Assembly: GCF_002994445.1 (NCBI RefSeq)
Contig: NZ_MRZJ01000008.1
Coordinates: 1-64,000 of the forward strand
From: Staphylococcus simulans
Lineage (GTDB): Bacteria > Bacillota > Bacilli > Staphylococcales > Staphylococcaceae
Direction of reading: 5' to 3'
DNA: 64,000 nt
Below are positions 8,820-20,104 of this stretch, piece after piece. Under the pieces are notes generated by a model, which was not told where the DNA came from, ran no database searches, and saw only the letters and a list, made by a program, of their open reading frames with translations. Position numbers and translations under genes: made by a program. Numbering within the stretch: the stretch's first letter is position 1; every line of letters begins with the position of its first letter.

Positions 8820-10287
8820 CATAACCCTCCTTGATATACCATTGTTTCAAACGCTCCGCTTCTCGGTCAGGAATAAACCGCAGCCCGATATCTATACTGG
8901 ATAAACCACGTGCAGCCTTAAAGTTGAAATCAGCCAACTTGGCATGCTGCATGAAAAGATTTTGTGCTTTTTCAAAACCGATAATTTTATCCTTCTTCAC
9001 ATAAAAATATCGTGTCCGCATCAGCTGTGTTTTCTTCACTGTTAATAATGATGCATCTGTCATATAGCCAGAATAGAGCACAGTCATGATACTGTTCACA
9101 ATAAACAACACACTTATGAATGCTGCTAAAACGAGATACCACACTGACCAGAAATACGTACAAATTCCGCCAGCAATCAGCAACAAAGCCACACCGATTT
9201 GTGCATGTCTGCGTATCCCGCCTTTAGGCAATCCTGTCGGTACACCTTGAAATTCCATAGACGGTACCAGCTGCTGTACCATTTCATAGGCTTTTTGTCT
9301 TTTGATAAACGGTAAAATCACAACATCTCCTGATGCAGATTCTGATTCTTCAGAGCTGTGTCCATCGCTTGTAATAATAAACGAAATAGAAGTATAACCC
9401 ATAAATCTGCGAATAAAAGATTGCTTTTCAACAACTGCTTGTATTCTGCGTATCGGTACGTTCACAGTTTTAACACTTAATAAACCATGCTTGATATGAA
9501 GTTGTTCATTTTCTTCAGTCAATGTATAACCATAGCTGCGTACAAATTCTATAATGACACCGATAATGTATGCCGCAAGCAGCGCTGTAATAACGAGACC
9601 TGCTACAGCCACATATGCCGCATGTGCAATCCATTCGAAACGATTAAATAAACTTTCCCATGGAATGATTTCTTGGAATGTCCCGAGTATTGGTGTCAGT
9701 GTAACTAACGCAAAACCGATTGACCCGCTGGAAAGTGCCATTAAAATCAATTCTTTCAACGACAATTTAAAGAGCAATTGCTGCGATTTTGATTCATCTT
9801 CAGCACCTTCAACTGCTTCATTCTGTTCTGCCGGCTGATCATTGGCATACTGTACGGCTTTAACATTTTGTTCAATGTCTTCAAATTGCTTTTTAGAGAC
9901 AATTTCTAATTGGATACTATCGCTCGGTGTTTTGATTTCCATAATCATGCCGCCGAAGATTCGACTGATAATATCTTGTGAAGAGTCAAAGGATTGAATA
10001 CGTTGAATATCTAATTCTTTACGTTTCTTATTAAAAACCCCTTCTATAACGACAAAGTGATGACCTTCTATCCAATAGCGCGTTGAATATACCGCTAATG
10101 CATTGATGATAAAAGAAATAAGGAAGATTCCTATCATCGCTGCAGGCCAAATATATTCTCGGACATTCGTAAAGTTAAAATCCTTAATATTGATAAAGAA
10201 TAAAATGATAACGATGATATTTTGTTTAATCGTTTTAATCAAGCCTGTGAGATAAGACAATGGATGCAGTTTCTGAGGACTATACAT
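8788..10287 (-). CDS. Large bPH2/YdbT-like membrane protein
   Basis: A membrane protein of 499 residues with several PH-like modules between pairs of transmembrane helices (for example YWIEGHHFVVIEGVF and YTLTEENEQLHIKHGLLS). The start at ATG 10287 gives the family-typical MYSPQKLHP and follows an AGGAGGTG site; an in-frame ATG earlier contains the ribosome site itself. It overlaps both neighbouring PH genes, so the three form one translational unit, probably a membrane complex. Confidence 0.88.
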   Translation of the reverse strand: MYSPQKLHPLSYLTGLIKTIKQNIIVIILFFINIKDFNFTNVREYIWPAAMIGIFLISFIINALAVYSTRYWIEGHHFVVIEGVFNKKRKELDIQRIQSFDSSQDIISRIFGGMIMEIKTPSDSIQLEIVSKKQFEDIEQNVKAVQYANDQPAEQNEAVEGAEDESKSQQLLFKLSLKELILMALSSGSIGFALVTLTPILGTFQEIIPWESLFNRFEWIAHAAYVAVAGLVITALLAAYIIGVIIEFVRSYGYTLTEENEQLHIKHGLLSVKTVNVPIRRIQAVVEKQSFIRRFMGYTSISFIITSDGHSSEESESASGDVVILPFIKRQKAYEMVQQLVPSMEFQGVPTGLPKGGIRRHAQIGVALLLIAGGICTYFWSVWYLVLAAFISVLFIVNSIMTVLYSGYMTDASLLTVKKTQLMRTRYFYVKKDKIIGFEKAQNLFMQHAKLADFNFKAARGLSSIDIGLRFIPDREAERLKQWYIKEGYDETESNGTRG

Positions 10288-10744
10288 CAGCATCCACCTC
10301 CTCAAGCTTTTGTATACAAATTTTTTCTACTTCTTCTGCTGTCTTATGCATCAATAACGGCAGTGCGATTTTATATCCTGCTGTGACCACAACAATACCG
10401 TAAAGTTTAAATAATCTAAGTAATGGTCCGCTTTTTCGTTCGACATATTGAATACGATCAAACTTTACAATCTCTTGTTTTTTAAAGAAGAAATCTTTAA
10501 TCGTTGAAATATTTGTGCTTTCAATTTGATAATGACGATACTTCCAAAGCAGCCAAGGCCGAATACATAAATAGAGCAGCTCAATCACCAAGAGCACCAG
10601 CAAGAGGTTGATAATCCAGCTGTTCCAATGAAAGTAATTACTGATCCATCTGATACCTAAAAAGATAAGCAGATAAAAAAGAAACGCTATCAAAAAACGC
10701 GTGTAATAATATTGTATAACACGACGAGGACTTTGCTGTTTCAT
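10280..10744 (-). CDS. bPH2/YdbS-like membrane protein
   Basis: This 154-residue protein has two transmembrane helices (about 15-30 and 38-62) and a PH-like segment (YRHYQIESTNISTIKDFFF). It is the first gene of the three-gene PH-domain set that runs into acpS and alr, and pairs with the YdbT-like gene as ydbS does with ydbT in Bacillus. A clear AGGAGAGG site precedes the ATG. Its molecular function is unknown. Confidence 0.88.
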   Translation of the reverse strand: MKQQSPRRVIQYYYTRFLIAFLFYLLIFLGIRWISNYFHWNSWIINLLLVLLVIELLYLCIRPWLLWKYRHYQIESTNISTIKDFFFKKQEIVKFDRIQYVERKSGPLLRLFKLYGIVVVTAGYKIALPLLMHKTAEEVEKICIQKLEEVDADV

Positions 10745-10844
10745 TTTTTATGCCTCTCCTATTCATTTTAATTTTAGTATTAATCATAGTTTAACAATGA
10801 TTAACCTCATTTTGTAACAATTTTATGGAACATTATGTAAAAAA

Positions 10845-10870
10845 ACCGCTCCGAAATTAATCGGAACGGT
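10845..10870 (-). terminator. Terminator after cshA
   Basis: A ten-base stem with one mismatch (ACCGTTCCGA with TCGGAGCGGT on the minus strand), a six-base loop and a run of seven T. It follows the cshA stop closely. Confidence 0.9.
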
Positions 10871-10889
10871 AACATTTTAATCACGTCTA

Positions 10890-12624
<1,735 letters not shown>

Positions 12625-12653
12625 ATTATAGCAATAACGCAAATTCCTCTTAA
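12625..12653 (-). promoter_or_regulatory. Sigma-A-type promoter of cshA
   Basis: The minus strand has TTAAGA (-35, 12648-12653), a 17-base spacer and a consensus TATAAT (-10, 12625-12630). It lies just downstream of the murF terminator, so cshA is an independent transcription unit. Confidence 0.75.
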
Positions 12654-12720
12654 AAACAAAAAAGTTAGTAAGATGATAGGAGTTCTCGTATTGAGAATTT
12701 TTCACCATCTTACTAACTTT
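12652..12720 (-). terminator. Terminator after murF
   Basis: Fifteen-base perfect arms (12661-12675 and 12706-12720, AAAGTTAGTAAGATG) with a second inner hairpin, followed on the minus strand by a T-rich run. It separates murF from cshA. Confidence 0.92.
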
Positions 12721-12723
12721 GTA

Positions 12724-14088
12724 TTATTTCTGTTCTAATAGTGCTTGTGCAACTTCTTCTAAAGCCATGCCTCTTGAACCTTTGATTAAAATATTATCTT
12801 TAGGCTGAGCAGATTGAAGGACTGTATCAATCAATGCTGTTTTATCATCAAAATGTTGTGCCGATTCTACAAATGCTTGACCAGCTTCATGAATATATTT
12901 TGCTTCTTCGCCGAAAGTCAGTAATATATCGATACCTTTGTTTTCTAAGTAGGCACCGACTGACGCATGCATCTCTGCACTGTTTTCGCCGAGTTCTAAT
13001 ACATCTGCTAAAATCAATAGTTTGCGTCCGTCCATTGCTGCGAGTGTATCAATGGCTGCTTTCATGCTTGTCGGACTCGCATTATAAGCATCATTAATCA
13101 CAGCAATCCCTGAGTCTGTACGATGCAATTCCATACGCATTTGTGTTAATTGTACTTTCGCAATATTTTCTTTGATGACTTCATATGATAAACCTAACAA
13201 TTTGCCAACTGTAATTGCAATCGCTGCATTACGCATATTATGCGTACCCAAAATCGGTATTTGATAATGTTCGCTGACATTTAAACTGAACGCAATACCG
13301 AATGCATCATGTTGATCTACACTGCAGACCACTTCATTCTCAGAACCTAATCCGATACTGATTGTTTGCTTGTCTGCTAGTGTATTGACATGCGGCACTA
13401 ATAAAGGCTCGTCTCCATCATAAAGCAATACACCGTCTGGTTTTAAACCGGCTACTATCTCAAATTTCGCTCTTGCAATACCTTCTCTTGAACCAAGGTC
13501 TTGCATATGCGATTCGCCGATATTCGTAATTACCGCAATATCCGGCTGTGCAATTTCAGATAATAGTTCAATTTGATGGAAGCCTGACATACCCATTTCT
13601 AAAATAGATATTTCCGTATCTTGATCTAATTCAAGAATTGTTAAAGGCATGCCGATTTCATTATTATAATTGCCTTGTGTCTTTTTCACTTTGAAGTTAG
13701 GCTTCAAGACACTTTCAATCATATCTTTTGTTGTTGTTTTACCATTAGAACCTGTGACCGCAATCACTTTAGGCTGTACTAACTGCAAGTATGCTTTGGC
13801 AAGCTCTTGCAATGCTAATAATGTATCATCTACCCAGATGATAGGTCCTTCTACAGGCGTCTCTGGTTTTGCATCGTTTTGGTAAAAGGCAGCACCGGCA
13901 CCATCTGCCAATGCTTGTTCAACAAAACGGTGCCCGTCTGTATTTTCCCCTTTAAACGGAATAAATAAATTGCCTGCTTCAATTTTTCTTGAATCAATTG
14001 CTGCGCCTTTAATCGTATGTTCTAAATACTGTTCATCAATTTCACAGGGAATCCATTCTTTAATTTGTTTTAATGTTACTTCTATCAT
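12724..14088 (-). CDS. murF: UDP-MurNAc-tripeptide--D-alanyl-D-alanine ligase
   Basis: MurF adds the D-Ala-D-Ala dipeptide to the UDP-MurNAc-tripeptide in the cytoplasm, using the product of the upstream ddl gene. It has 454 residues in the Mur ligase three-domain layout, with the ATP-binding motif [13 protein letters not shown] and the central-domain [11 protein letters not shown]. It lies 15 bases after ddl in one operon and ends at a strong terminator. Confidence 0.97.
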   Translation of the reverse strand: MIEVTLKQIKEWIPCEIDEQYLEHTIKGAAIDSRKIEAGNLFIPFKGENTDGHRFVEQALADGAGAAFYQNDAKPETPVEGPIIWVDDTLLALQELAKAYLQLVQPKVIAVTGSNGKTTTKDMIESVLKPNFKVKKTQGNYNNEIGMPLTILELDQDTEISILEMGMSGFHQIELLSEIAQPDIAVITNIGESHMQDLGSREGIARAKFEIVAGLKPDGVLLYDGDEPLLVPHVNTLADKQTISIGLGSENEVVCSVDQHDAFGIAFSLNVSEHYQIPILGTHNMRNAAIAITVGKLLGLSYEVIKENIAKVQLTQMRMELHRTDSGIAVINDAYNASPTSMKAAIDTLAAMDGRKLLILADVLELGENSAEMHASVGAYLENKGIDILLTFGEEAKYIHEAGQAFVESAQHFDDKTALIDTVLQSAQPKDNILIKGSRGMALEEVAQALLEQK

Positions 14089-14103
14089 TACAAGTACACT
14101 ACC

Positions 14104-15222
<1,119 letters not shown>

Positions 15223-15255
15223 TCACTTATTGCATGTCAAAGCTGAGAAAGAAAA

Positions 15256-15283
15256 TTCACAATTTCATGAAACGGTATATAAT
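15256..15283 (+). promoter_or_regulatory. Predicted sigma-A promoter of rodA
   Basis: TTCACA (15256-15261), a 16-base spacer and TATAAT (15278-15283). The leader of about 130 bases that follows contains a GGCAGA/TCTGCC pairing around an ACAAG/CTTGT hairpin. Confidence 0.6.
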
Positions 15284-15417
15284 AGGAAATAGCTACAGGT
15301 AAAACATTAAATATGCTATAGTTTTTCATAGAGAGAAATAATATAGGCAGAGCGGTTACAAGCGGCTTGTCATCTTTTCTGCCGATGTGAAATTGTGGAT
15401 TAAAGGAGATCTAATAT

Positions 15418-16626
15418 ATGAAAGCTTCACGTCAACAACCTAGTAAATCATGGTTACGGCGCATTGACTGGGTTTTAATTGCCATCTTGCTGATATTTGC
15501 AGCGATCAGTATTTTATTTATTCAATCCGCTATGGGCGGCGGTCAATATAGTGCGAACTTCAGTATCAAACAAATTATCTATTACATATTCGGGTTTATT
15601 ATCGCACTGGGGATTATGGTTGTTTCGCCTAAAAGGATTATGAAATATACGTATACTTTATACGGCATTTTATGCTTTTTGCTTATTGTTTTGCTGATTA
15701 TGCCGGAAACGGCTGTTACGCCGACAATCAACGGCGCAAAAAGCTGGTATAGTTTAGGTCCGATCAGTATTCAGCCATCTGAATTTATGAAAATCGTCTT
15801 GATTTTAATGCTGGCTAAAATCGTATCACGACATAACAAATACACATTCAATAAATCATTAGAAACAGACTTCAAGCTGTTCTTCAAATTGCTTGTGGTT
15901 TCTGGTATTCCTATGATATTGATTTTCCTTCAAAATGACTTGGGAACTACATTGGTTTGTCTAGCTATTGTCGTCGGTGTACTGATTGTCAGCGGTATAT
16001 CTTGGAAAATCTTGGCACCTATCTTTTTAACAATTTTATCTATCGGTGCTTTCTTTATTCTATCTATTATCTTTAAACCATCATTAATTGAAAATGGGTT
16101 TGGAATTAAAACATATCAATTAGGACGTATTGCTTCATGGTTAGATCCTTATTCTTATAGTTCAGGCGATGGTTACCATTTAACTGAATCGCTTAAAGCC
16201 ATCGGTTCTGGTCAATTATTCGGCAAGGGATTGAATCATGGTGAAGTCTACATCCCTGAAAACCATACCGACTTTATCTTTTCAGTTGTCGGTGAAGAAT
16301 TCGGCTTTATCGGAGCAGTGGTACTGATTATTCTATTCATTGTATTAATGTTCCACCTTGTACGTTTAGCTACGAAAAATACTGTGATTTATAATAAGAT
16401 TTATATCATCGGCTTTATGACACTTGTATTATTCCATGCAGTACAGAATATGGGTATGACAATACAACTCTTGCCGATTACTGGGATCCCGCTTCCATTC
16501 ATCAGTTACGGCGGCAGTTCTTTATGGAGCTTAATGACAGGTGTCGGTGTGATTCTATCTATTTATTATCACCAACCTGTACCTTACCAACCTGACTTCT
16601 TGCGTTCTAAATCATATAATCATTAA
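15418..16626 (+). CDS. rodA: SEDS-family peptidoglycan glycosyltransferase RodA
   Basis: Polytopic membrane protein of 402 residues (about ten helices) of the FtsW/RodA/SpoVE family, which polymerises lipid II and works with a class B PBP. The conserved stretches NGAKSW, QPSEFMKI, LQNDLGTTLV and PFISYGGSS are present. Position beside ddl matches the staphylococcal rodA, not ftsW, which lies elsewhere near pycA. An AAAGGAG site precedes the ATG. Confidence 0.9.
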   Translation: MKASRQQPSKSWLRRIDWVLIAILLIFAAISILFIQSAMGGGQYSANFSIKQIIYYIFGFIIALGIMVVSPKRIMKYTYTLYGILCFLLIVLLIMPETAVTPTINGAKSWYSLGPISIQPSEFMKIVLILMLAKIVSRHNKYTFNKSLETDFKLFFKLLVVSGIPMILIFLQNDLGTTLVCLAIVVGVLIVSGISWKILAPIFLTILSIGAFFILSIIFKPSLIENGFGIKTYQLGRIASWLDPYSYSSGDGYHLTESLKAIGSGQLFGKGLNHGEVYIPENHTDFIFSVVGEEFGFIGAVVLIILFIVLMFHLVRLATKNTVIYNKIYIIGFMTLVLFHAVQNMGMTIQLLPITGIPLPFISYGGSSLWSLMTGVGVILSIYYHQPVPYQPDFLRSKSYNH

Positions 16627-16635
16627 TACACAACA

Positions 16636-16690
16636 AAAAACCGGTTATCGGTCGAACATTTTACAATGTCCGAATCGATAACCGGTTTTT
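16636..16690. terminator. Bidirectional terminator between rodA and the 46-residue ORF
   Basis: Fifteen-base perfect arms (AAAAACCGGTTATCG, 16636-16650 and 16676-16690) with an inner ACATT/AATGT hairpin. The A-run and T-run flanks serve both strands: rodA on plus and the small ORF on minus. Confidence 0.9.
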
Positions 16691-16694
16691 ATTC

Positions 16695-16835
16695 TTACTT
16701 TAATTTAGGTGTCGCAACTGATGTATTAGGCAAAGTATGCATAATTTCTAATCTTGATTTCGTTTTCTTAATATTAACACCTAGCGAAGATAACAATTGA
16801 ACGACATTACGTAGTTTATCTGTATTATTATTCAT
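16695..16835 (-). CDS. 46-residue hypothetical protein
   Basis: A short frame starting at ATG 16835 after GGGGTG and ending at TAA 16695, directly before the shared terminator. The product starts MNNNTDKLRNVVQLLSSLG, continues with a basic VNIKKTKSR stretch and ends VATPKLK. It has no transmembrane helix and could form an amphipathic N-terminal helix. I do not recognise the family. Good ribosome site, terminator and fit to the gap between rodA and copA make it a likely real gene. Confidence 0.6.
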   Translation of the reverse strand: MNNNTDKLRNVVQLLSSLGVNIKKTKSRLEIMHTLPNTSVATPKLK

Positions 16836-16909
16836 TCGTGTTCACCCCATCTTCGTATTACAAATGATTGTTACTTACATTCTACCCTAAAAATTTTCCT
16901 ATTACTACA

Positions 16910-19108
16910 TTAATTTTGTAAATTCTTTTGATATTTAACCTTTTGAAGTCGTAATGCATTGAGTACGACAGAGACAGAGCTGAATGCCATTGCTGCACCA
17001 GCTACCCATGGGGCTAATAATCCGAATGCTGCAATTGGAATACCGATTGCGTTGTAACAAAATGCAAAGAATAGGTTTTGTTTGATATTTTTCATTGTTT
17101 TGCCGCTCATACCTAAAGCTACTTCCACTTTTTCGATATCTCCGCCGACAATCATAATATCGCCCGCTTCGATAGCAATATCTGATCCAGTACCCATTGC
17201 TAAACCAATATTGCTTTTAGCAAGTGCCGGCGCATCGTTGATACCATCACCAACCATCATGACATACTTGCCTTCTTCTTGAAGTTTCGTAATCTCATCT
17301 GCTTTATGATCAGGTTTGACACCTGCAATAACACGTTGAATACCAAGTTCTTCTGCGATTGCTTCTGCAGTACCTTGACTATCACCGCTCAGCATTACAA
17401 TTTCATAATCAGGATTCAAGTGTTCGATTAATGCTTTCGCACTTGATTTCGGCTCATCTCTTAAAGCAATCATACCTGCAAATTGGTCATCAATTGATGC
17501 AAGAACGACTGTTGCACCTTGTTGCTGCAATGTTTCGATTTGTGCTTCTAATGCTTGATCCCATTCTTTTAAATCTGGTTGAATAAAGCTTTGCGATCCG
17601 ACTTTGACAGCTTGTTGATTAATTATACCGCTGATACCGTTGCCTGGATGTGTTTGATAATTTTCTACAATTAAATTAGGCACATCTTGATAGTACTCAG
17701 TGATTGCTTGAGATAAAGGATGTTCAGATTGTACTTCCAAACTTTTCACTAGCGTACCGAATTGCTGGTTATCTGTGTTATCAATGACTTTATACACAGA
17801 AGGTTGTCCTTCTGTTAATGTTCCTGTTTTATCAAAGACAATCGTATCCACATTTTGTGTTTGTTCTAGTGCCTCTGAAGATTTGAAAAGCACACCTAGT
17901 TCAGCTGAACGTCCAGAACCTGCCATGATTGAAGTAGGTGTCGCAAGCCCTAATGCACAAGGACAAGCAATCACAATCACAGCGATAAACACTTCTAAAC
18001 TTGATTGGAAATCAAGCGGTGTGACTAGACTGAACCAGATAATAAATACGACTAAGGCAATGCCTAGTACTGTTGGTACGAAGATACCTGAAATTTTATC
18101 TGCCAATCGTTGAATGTTTGGTTTTTCGCCTTGAGCTTCTTCAACAATTTTAATGATTTGATTCAAGACTAAATCATCGCCAGTGTGCGTTACTTTAACT
18201 TTAATAAAGTTGCCGTGGTTTAAAGTTGCACCGATGACTTCATCACCTGCTGCTTTATCTACAGGAATACTTTCACCTGTCAGCATCGATTCATCGATAC
18301 TGGTATCCCCTTCGATAATTTCACCATCTAAAGGCACATATTCACCGCTTTTAATCAGTAAGATATCACCTTGTTTTACTTGGTCGACAGGCACTTCTAC
18401 CGCTTCTCCGTCTCTTTCTACACGCGCTTCTTTCACTTGCAGCGAAAGCAGTTTATTAATCGCATCACTCGCATGTCCTTTAGCTTTTGCTTCGAAATAT
18501 TTGCCCAACAGTATCAATGTAATTAATACAGCACTGGTTTCAAAATATAACGGAATATGCTGTTCGCCTGCATGGATAATCCACATATAGATACTGTAAA
18601 AGTACGCTGCCGAGGTACCTAAAGCAACGAGTACATCCATATTGGCACTTTTATTGCGCAAGGCACCATAAGCACCTTTATAGAATTGCCAACCTAAAAT
18701 AAATTGGACAGGTGTTGCTAAGATGAATTGGAACCAAGGTTCAGTCATCACATGCGGCAGAGGGATAAAGCTTAAGAAACTGAAATGCCCTACCATCGTA
18801 TATAACAACGGCAGTGATAATATCATCGCAATGATAAACTTCATTTTTTGACGATTCAATTCTTTTTGTTTACGTTGTTGCGCTTGGTCTGCCGTTTCTA
18901 TAGCAATCGGTTCATAACCTAATTGTTTCACTTTCTCGAAGATTTGCTGAATATCGACGTTATCTTTATCAAAAGCAACAGATGCTTTTTCAGTCACAAG
19001 GTTGACGTTAGCTTGGTCAATCCCTTCCGTACGACTGAGTACCCGCTCAATACGTGCAGAACAAGCAGCACAGGTCATACCTGAAATTTTAAACTCTGCT
19101 TTTTCCAT
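16910..19108 (-). CDS. copA: Copper-exporting P-type ATPase CopA
   Basis: P1B-type ATPase exporting Cu(I) across the membrane. It carries one N-terminal HMA domain (GMTCAAC, Cys13 and Cys16), eight predicted membrane helices, TGES (277-280), the membrane metal site CPC (382-384), the phosphorylation site DKTGT (426-430) and GDGINDAP. At 732 residues it is about 70 shorter than the S. aureus enzyme, which has two HMA domains. It has its own CsoR-type operator and is separated from copZ by a terminator. Confidence 0.96.
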   Translation of the reverse strand: MEKAEFKISGMTCAACSARIERVLSRTEGIDQANVNLVTEKASVAFDKDNVDIQQIFEKVKQLGYEPIAIETADQAQQRKQKELNRQKMKFIIAMILSLPLLYTMVGHFSFLSFIPLPHVMTEPWFQFILATPVQFILGWQFYKGAYGALRNKSANMDVLVALGTSAAYFYSIYMWIIHAGEQHIPLYFETSAVLITLILLGKYFEAKAKGHASDAINKLLSLQVKEARVERDGEAVEVPVDQVKQGDILLIKSGEYVPLDGEIIEGDTSIDESMLTGESIPVDKAAGDEVIGATLNHGNFIKVKVTHTGDDLVLNQIIKIVEEAQGEKPNIQRLADKISGIFVPTVLGIALVVFIIWFSLVTPLDFQSSLEVFIAVIVIACPCALGLATPTSIMAGSGRSAELGVLFKSSEALEQTQNVDTIVFDKTGTLTEGQPSVYKVIDNTDNQQFGTLVKSLEVQSEHPLSQAITEYYQDVPNLIVENYQTHPGNGISGIINQQAVKVGSQSFIQPDLKEWDQALEAQIETLQQQGATVVLASIDDQFAGMIALRDEPKSSAKALIEHLNPDYEIVMLSGDSQGTAEAIAEELGIQRVIAGVKPDHKADEITKLQEEGKYVMMVGDGINDAPALAKSNIGLAMGTGSDIAIEAGDIMIVGGDIEKVEVALGMSGKTMKNIKQNLFFAFCYNAIGIPIAAFGLLAPWVAGAAMAFSSVSVVLNALRLQKVKYQKNLQN

Positions 19109-19122
19109 TATTAATCCACTCC

Positions 19123-19141
19123 TATACCCTATAGAGGTATA
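19123..19141. promoter_or_regulatory. CsoR-type operator upstream of copA
   Basis: Inverted repeat TATACC-N7-GGTATA (19123-19128 and 19136-19141), of the same layout as the operator before csoR. It begins 15 bases upstream of the copA start, so bound CsoR would block copA expression until Cu(I) binds. Confidence 0.85.
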
Positions 19142-19151
19142 TTATTTTTTG

Positions 19152-19189
19152 AAAAAATGAGGCTCAGTTACATCCATAACTTAAGCCTC
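19152..19189 (-). terminator. Terminator between copZ and copA
   Basis: The minus-strand hairpin GAGGCT/AGCCTC extends through an inner AGTTA/TAACT stem with one bulge and ends in six T. It closes the csoR-csoZ-copZ unit, so copA is transcribed separately. Confidence 0.85.
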
Positions 19190-19201
19190 TATTCACCTTT
19201 A

Positions 19202-19408
19202 TTATTTTACAACATCGTAACCTGCATCATAAATTGCTGATTCTACTTGAGATAACACTGCATCGTCACCATTATATGCAACATCTACAGTATTTGCATC
19301 AGGATTTGCGTCGACTTTATCTACGCCTTCTACTTTACCTACTGCATCCTCTACTGCTGCTTTACAATGTCCGCAACTCATACCTTCTACTTTTAATTGT
19401 TTTTCCAT
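19202..19408 (-). CDS. copZ: Copper chaperone CopZ
   Basis: A 68-residue single HMA domain with the Cu(I)-binding motif GMSCGHC near the N-terminus. It carries copper to CopA or to CsoR. It lies 19 bases after csoZ and upstream of copA, with its own terminator behind it. In S. aureus copZ instead follows copA, so the order here is rearranged. Confidence 0.96.
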   Translation of the reverse strand: MEKQLKVEGMSCGHCKAAVEDAVGKVEGVDKVDANPDANTVDVAYNGDDAVLSQVESAIYDAGYDVVK

Positions 19409-19427
19409 AATAGAACACTCCTTACCA

Positions 19428-19634
19428 TTAATTTAATATTTGATAACCTTGATCGTAAATTTCTTTCTCTAAGTTATTCAGACTGATAGGTGTTTTAAAG
19501 CTTGCTTTTACTTCATTCGTATCAAGATCAACTTGTACTTCATAAACACCAATCATCGCTTCAAGATGTTCTTTCAGCATTTCTTGCTGTTCTATCGTTT
19601 CCATTCCGCTGATGCGAATCACACTAGTTTGCAT
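19428..19634 (-). CDS. csoZ: CsoZ-like HMA-fold protein without metal-binding cysteines
   Basis: A 68-residue protein with the ferredoxin-like HMA pattern of CopZ (ISGMETIEQQEMLKEHLEAM, then EKEIYDQGYQIL at the end) but with no cysteine at all: GMETIEQ stands where CopZ has GMSCGHC. Its place directly after csoR matches S. aureus csoZ, a copper-induced gene described as a putative chaperone. Without the CxxC it cannot bind Cu(I) in the usual way. The symbol rests on position and fold. Confidence 0.75.
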   Translation of the reverse strand: MQTSVIRISGMETIEQQEMLKEHLEAMIGVYEVQVDLDTNEVKASFKTPISLNNLEKEIYDQGYQILN

Positions 19635-19648
19635 GATAAACTCCTTTA

Positions 19649-19942
19649 TTAATCTTTAATTAATTTTTGGACGGTCACAAGCAATTCTTCCATTGCTTCT
19701 TCAGGGTTGCCATCATCCACTTTGTGCATAATACAACCTTTCATGTGATGATCTAGCAATCTGACCGCTACACTGTTCAACGCAGAACGTGTTGCTCTGA
19801 TTTGTGTCAATACATCATCGCAGTAGACATCTTCATCTATCATACGATTAATGGCTCTGACTTGGCCTTCAATACGATTAAGACGTGCTTTAAGGTTGGA
19901 TTTAATTTGTTCTGAATGATGTGCTTTATCAACTTGAGCCAT
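19649..19942 (-). CDS. csoR: Copper-sensing transcriptional repressor CsoR
   Basis: An all-helical CsoR/RcnR-family repressor of 97 residues that leaves DNA when it binds Cu(I). The ligand pattern Cys (VYCDDVL), then His and Cys (LLDHHMKGCIM) is present. I start it at ATG 19942, preceded by GGGGAGG, and the protein then aligns with S. aureus CsoR end to end. It heads the csoR-csoZ-copZ unit, with a CsoR operator 40 bases upstream (autoregulation). Confidence 0.96.
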   Translation of the reverse strand: MAQVDKAHHSEQIKSNLKARLNRIEGQVRAINRMIDEDVYCDDVLTQIRATRSALNSVAVRLLDHHMKGCIMHKVDDGNPEEAMEELLVTVQKLIKD

Positions 19943-19981
19943 ATCATAACCTCCCCGTCCTAGTTTTGCTTTCACATTTAT

Positions 19982-20004
19982 CATATACCCTATATAGGTA
20001 TATG
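19982..20004. promoter_or_regulatory. CsoR operator upstream of csoR
   Basis: Inverted repeat CATATACC-N7-GGTATATG (19982-19989 and 19997-20004) matches the CsoR operator type with the TACCCTATA core. The copy before copA shares the arms and the seven-base centre. Confidence 0.9.
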
Positions 20005-20104
20005 TCAAACTATGTCGTATCTATCACCGCTGTGTTACAATTAGTTCATTATCAGTTGATACAAACTTACAAATACTGCTGGTAAATGATGTGGAGGTTA
20101 CATT

